DNA of 10,556 nucleotides from Glomus cerebriforme (taxonomy: Eukaryota > Glomeromycota > Glomeromycetes > Glomerales > Glomeraceae): positions 19,962-30,517 of the forward strand of contig QKYT01000926.1 of assembly GCA_003550305.1 (NCBI GenBank). Reading direction: 5' to 3'. Position numbers and translations under genes: made by a program. Positions 8,704 to 10,556 of this stretch are shown here, in pieces. Position 1 is the stretch's first letter, and every line of letters begins with the position of its first letter. The notes beneath the pieces are model-generated. The model did no database searches, was not told the origin of the DNA, and saw only the letters and a program-made list of their open reading frames with translations.

Positions 8704-8890
8704 TCGCTTCTTCTTACTTTCCTTATACTGTATATAGAGAGGTCTTCCTCATATCAGGCAAGGAAAGACCAGTCAGATGGTCGAGTGTATCCTATCTGCT
8801 GGTTTGGTTTAGATTAGAATTCCCCCTTCATTTTCTTATTATATTGTATACTATATTGATTACTTTATTTATGAGCTCATATAATATCAA
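8704..8890 (-). repeat. Well-conserved core block, right arm
   Basis: Reverse complement of the left-arm blocks. Its outer part pairs with the first left copy, and its inner part, through TTTTAACAACTAC at 8680-8692, pairs with the sequence after the second left copy (7851-7863). It contains the segment absent from the first left copy, including GGATACACTCGACC on the minus strand. Confidence 0.8.
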
Positions 8891-9138
8891 CTCCCACACA
8901 GATTTGGAGAAAGTGAAGATTCAATAATTTTTAAAGAAAATTGGGATTTCGACATTCAAAGCTTTATAACTTAGTCAATATACAGATGAGAAAGCAAAGA
9001 ATTCACATTAGATAGGAGATAGATGGATTAACCTTTATTTTTGAAATCTAAACTGGAACTTCATCAGTAATTGAAAAAGTTAGTGGCGGAGGAAAAGTGT
9101 TTAATGATTAAGTGTTAGAGAGCAGAGAAGTAAGGAGT

Positions 9139-9184
9139 TTGCTCAGCAGCAAAAAACTAGAAAAAAAAAACCTCTTCTGAGCAA
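9139..9184 (+). repeat. Short inverted repeat in the right arm
   Basis: TTGCTCAG at 9139-9146 and CTGAGCAA at 9177-9184 are perfect complements with a 30-base A-rich loop. The left arm of the palindrome lacks a recognisable counterpart, so this piece arose or was inserted on the right only. Confidence 0.5.
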
Positions 9185-9257
9185 TTAAACCTCTACTCTC
9201 ATATACCAGTAATAATTATGAAGAGAAATTTCGTGGAAAATTTGCCAACTATTTCTT

Positions 9258-9541
9258 TGGCTAACCATCCTTTATTATCCTTTACCATTGGTTATTGCTT
9301 CTTTATCAACTGTGGAAATGTTTCTTTTTTTTGATGGAATGCTATGGGAATTGAAAGAAGAAAAGAAGAAATATATTGGTTTATAAAATGGAAATGATCA
9401 AACAAAATGGTTTAGCAAAAAGAACAAGCCAACATATAAATGATAAACAATAAATCATATTGCTTTCATGGATGGGTTGAAATAAAAATGAATCTAGAAA
9501 TTAATAATGATGTAGAGAAGTAAAAATTAAAATAATTAAAA
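9258..9541 (+). repeat. 284-base direct duplication, first copy
   Basis: Starts TGGCTAACCATCC and ends AATTAAAA. It is identical, as far as I can compare by eye, to 9543-9826, including the run of eight T. The two copies are separated by a single N at 9542. Confidence 0.95.
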
Positions 9542-9542
9542 N
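9542..9542. other. Ambiguous base N at the duplication junction
   Basis: This N lies exactly between two identical 284-base copies. That placement is expected where two overlapping contig ends were joined without merging the overlap. Confidence 0.95.
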
Positions 9543-9826
9543 TGGCTAACCATCCTTTATTATCCTTTACCATTGGTTATTGCTTCTTTATCAACTGTGG
9601 AAATGTTTCTTTTTTTTGATGGAATGCTATGGGAATTGAAAGAAGAAAAGAAGAAATATATTGGTTTATAAAATGGAAATGATCAAACAAAATGGTTTAG
9701 CAAAAAGAACAAGCCAACATATAAATGATAAACAATAAATCATATTGCTTTCATGGATGGGTTGAAATAAAAATGAATCTAGAAATTAATAATGATGTAG
9801 AGAAGTAAAAATTAAAATAATTAAAA
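9543..9826 (+). repeat. 284-base direct duplication, second copy
   Basis: Identical to 9258-9541 and continuing without a break into unique sequence (AGTAAACAAAG). The left arm of the surrounding palindrome has one counterpart only (around 7060-7260). Confidence 0.95.
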
Positions 9827-9990
9827 AGTAAACAAAGTTTGTTGTGTGAAAATTATGGATGGAAAAATTGATGGATAAACAAATAATATGAAATAAATAC
9901 GGATAAATGACATTAAAGAAATGGGTATAAAAAACAAAATTAGAATTGAACAAATATATGATAATTTAGAATAAATAGTTATTAGTTTAG

Positions 9991-10407
9991 AAATCATATA
10001 GTTATAATATTAAATTTGGATTATTACTAAGAATTTTTGACTTTCAAATTGTTCAAAACAAAGCATGATAATAGTACAAATAATATCAGCCTTTTTGACA
10101 TTTTTTTATGTTAACTTCAAATATGCTTTTTTGTTTATTTCTTAATCTGGCCCGAATTACAATATAAACTAAATCATTGGCCAAAATTTCGTTAATTCTG
10201 GCCAAAATCGTAATTCCGCACACCGCGTATTTTTTTTGAAATTTTTTATTTAAAAGCAAAATTTATTAACTTATTTTTCTTATCATTGTAGTAAATAAAA
10301 ACTTCCTTTTTAATTTTATAAATTTATTTAACTAAGGCAAATCATTATAAGTTCAAAATATTTTCCAGATTGCATGAAATTAATATATTAAAACCTTAAT
10401 AATAAAT
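9991..10407. other. AT-rich spacer with a small GGCC repeat cluster
   Basis: Most of this stretch is plain AT-rich DNA. The exception is 10147-10225, described separately. No gene start or exon of the kinase fragment downstream could be identified here. One frame near 10370-10400 reads RLHEINILKP before several stops and may be a shifted kinase remnant, but this is weak. Confidence 0.5.
10147..10225. repeat. GGCC-containing repeat cluster, probable element remnant
   Basis: GGCCAAAATTTCGTTAATTC at 10179-10198 is followed directly by a second copy, GGCCAAAATCGTAATTCCG, at 10200-10218. An opposed related word, GGCCCGAATTAC, lies at 10149-10160. The cluster is more GC-rich than its surroundings. 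It looks like one end of a decayed transposon, but no partner end is in the window. Confidence 0.5.
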
Positions 10408-10556
10408 TTTATTTGTATTATTTTTTTCGGAACTCAAGTTTCAGACACAAAAAATTATATAATGGTTTTGGTTTATGCAGAATATGGAAGTTTACGAAAT
10501 TACTGTATTTAGATACAAATAATAAATTTAAGTTGGAAAGATAAGATTAATAATTT
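10408..10556 (+). pseudogene. Protein kinase fragment with an in-frame stop, cut by the window edge
   Basis: The frame from 10408 reads FGTQVSDTKNYIMVLVYAEY, then GSLRNYCI, stop (TAG 10510-10512), and in the same frame after the stop NLSWKDKINN. Rhizophagus kinases have, in this order, a YG-x-T-x-DPDTKNYIMVLEYA segment (end of the N-lobe and hinge), GSLR-x-YL, and a W-x-DK helix. The match covers the hinge and the start of the C-lobe helices D and E. Between NY and LSW the homology jumps frame: the alternative frame gives YLDTNNKF, which fits the family better, so about two small length changes are likely in addition to the stop. The catalytic HRD and DFG motifs would lie beyond the window. 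It could belong to a longer pseudogene; an intron covering the defect seems unlikely because no suitable splice sites fit. Confidence 0.72.

Larger units (their letters stand above)
6880..9990. mobile_element. About 3-kb degenerate palindrome, possible foldback transposon
   Basis: Matching landmarks occur in mirror order on opposite strands: AATAACTATTT at 6887 with AAATAGTTATT at 9973; TATGTT at 7135 with AACATA at 9431; CCACTA at 7413 with TAGTGG at 9081; ATTATATGAGCT at 7547 with its complement at 8874; GTAGTTGTTAAAA at 7851 with its complement at 8680; GAGTCA at 8025 with TGACTC at 8619; TTGCCA at 8208 with TGGCAA at 8332. Their midpoints cluster near 8200-8320, so almost the whole stretch is one palindrome with a short loop. 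The left arm is pyrimidine-rich and the right arm purine-rich. No transposase frame is present; the open frames inside are low-complexity. It may be a foldback element, a non-autonomous element with very long terminal repeats, or an old inverted duplication. No target duplication was identified and the ends are approximate. If transcribed it would make a long hairpin RNA. Confidence 0.7.

Overview
The window looks like nuclear DNA from an arbuscular mycorrhizal fungus, Rhizophagus or a close relative in the Glomeromycota. The DNA is very AT-rich and gene-poor. Its only intact gene is an intronless F-box protein whose N-terminus has the wording of the hugely expanded Rhizophagus F-box family. 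The other protein remnants are Rhizophagus-style protein kinases and a SPRY-domain protein, which are also expanded families in these fungi. This assignment comes from recognising protein families, not from a database search.

Layout. Bases 1-480 hold nothing I can name. Bases about 503-905 (minus strand) carry a wrecked N-terminal piece of a Rhizophagus-type kinase. Bases 905-2480 are an AT-rich gene-free stretch leading to the F-box gene at 2484-4004. A weak coding-like stretch follows at 4186-4455. Bases 4710-5377 are a non-autonomous hAT-like transposon with terminal inverted repeats and a near-perfect 8-bp target duplication. Bases 5695-5954 are a second, palindromic miniature element built from AAATCCCG units. 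Bases 6202-6542 are a SPRY-domain pseudogene, frameshifted and interrupted by two stops. Bases about 6880-9990 form one large degenerate palindrome about 3 kb long. Its left arm reads pyrimidine-rich and its right arm purine-rich. The centre is near 8270, and one block is much better preserved than the rest. Bases 10408-10556 are a second kinase fragment, plus strand, with an in-frame stop, cut by the window edge.

The right arm of the palindrome holds an exact 284-base direct duplication with a single N at the join. The left arm has only one counterpart, and removing one copy restores the symmetry. This is most simply an unmerged contig overlap, so the true locus is probably about 285 bases shorter than shown.

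The genes do not form a pathway. The picture is a repeat-rich accessory region in which fragments of expanded families (kinase, SPRY, F-box) sit among small transposons. The most unusual object is the 3-kb palindrome, which has no recognisable transposase and could fold into a long hairpin if transcribed. I found no CRISPR array, tRNA, rRNA or secreted-effector gene that I could support.
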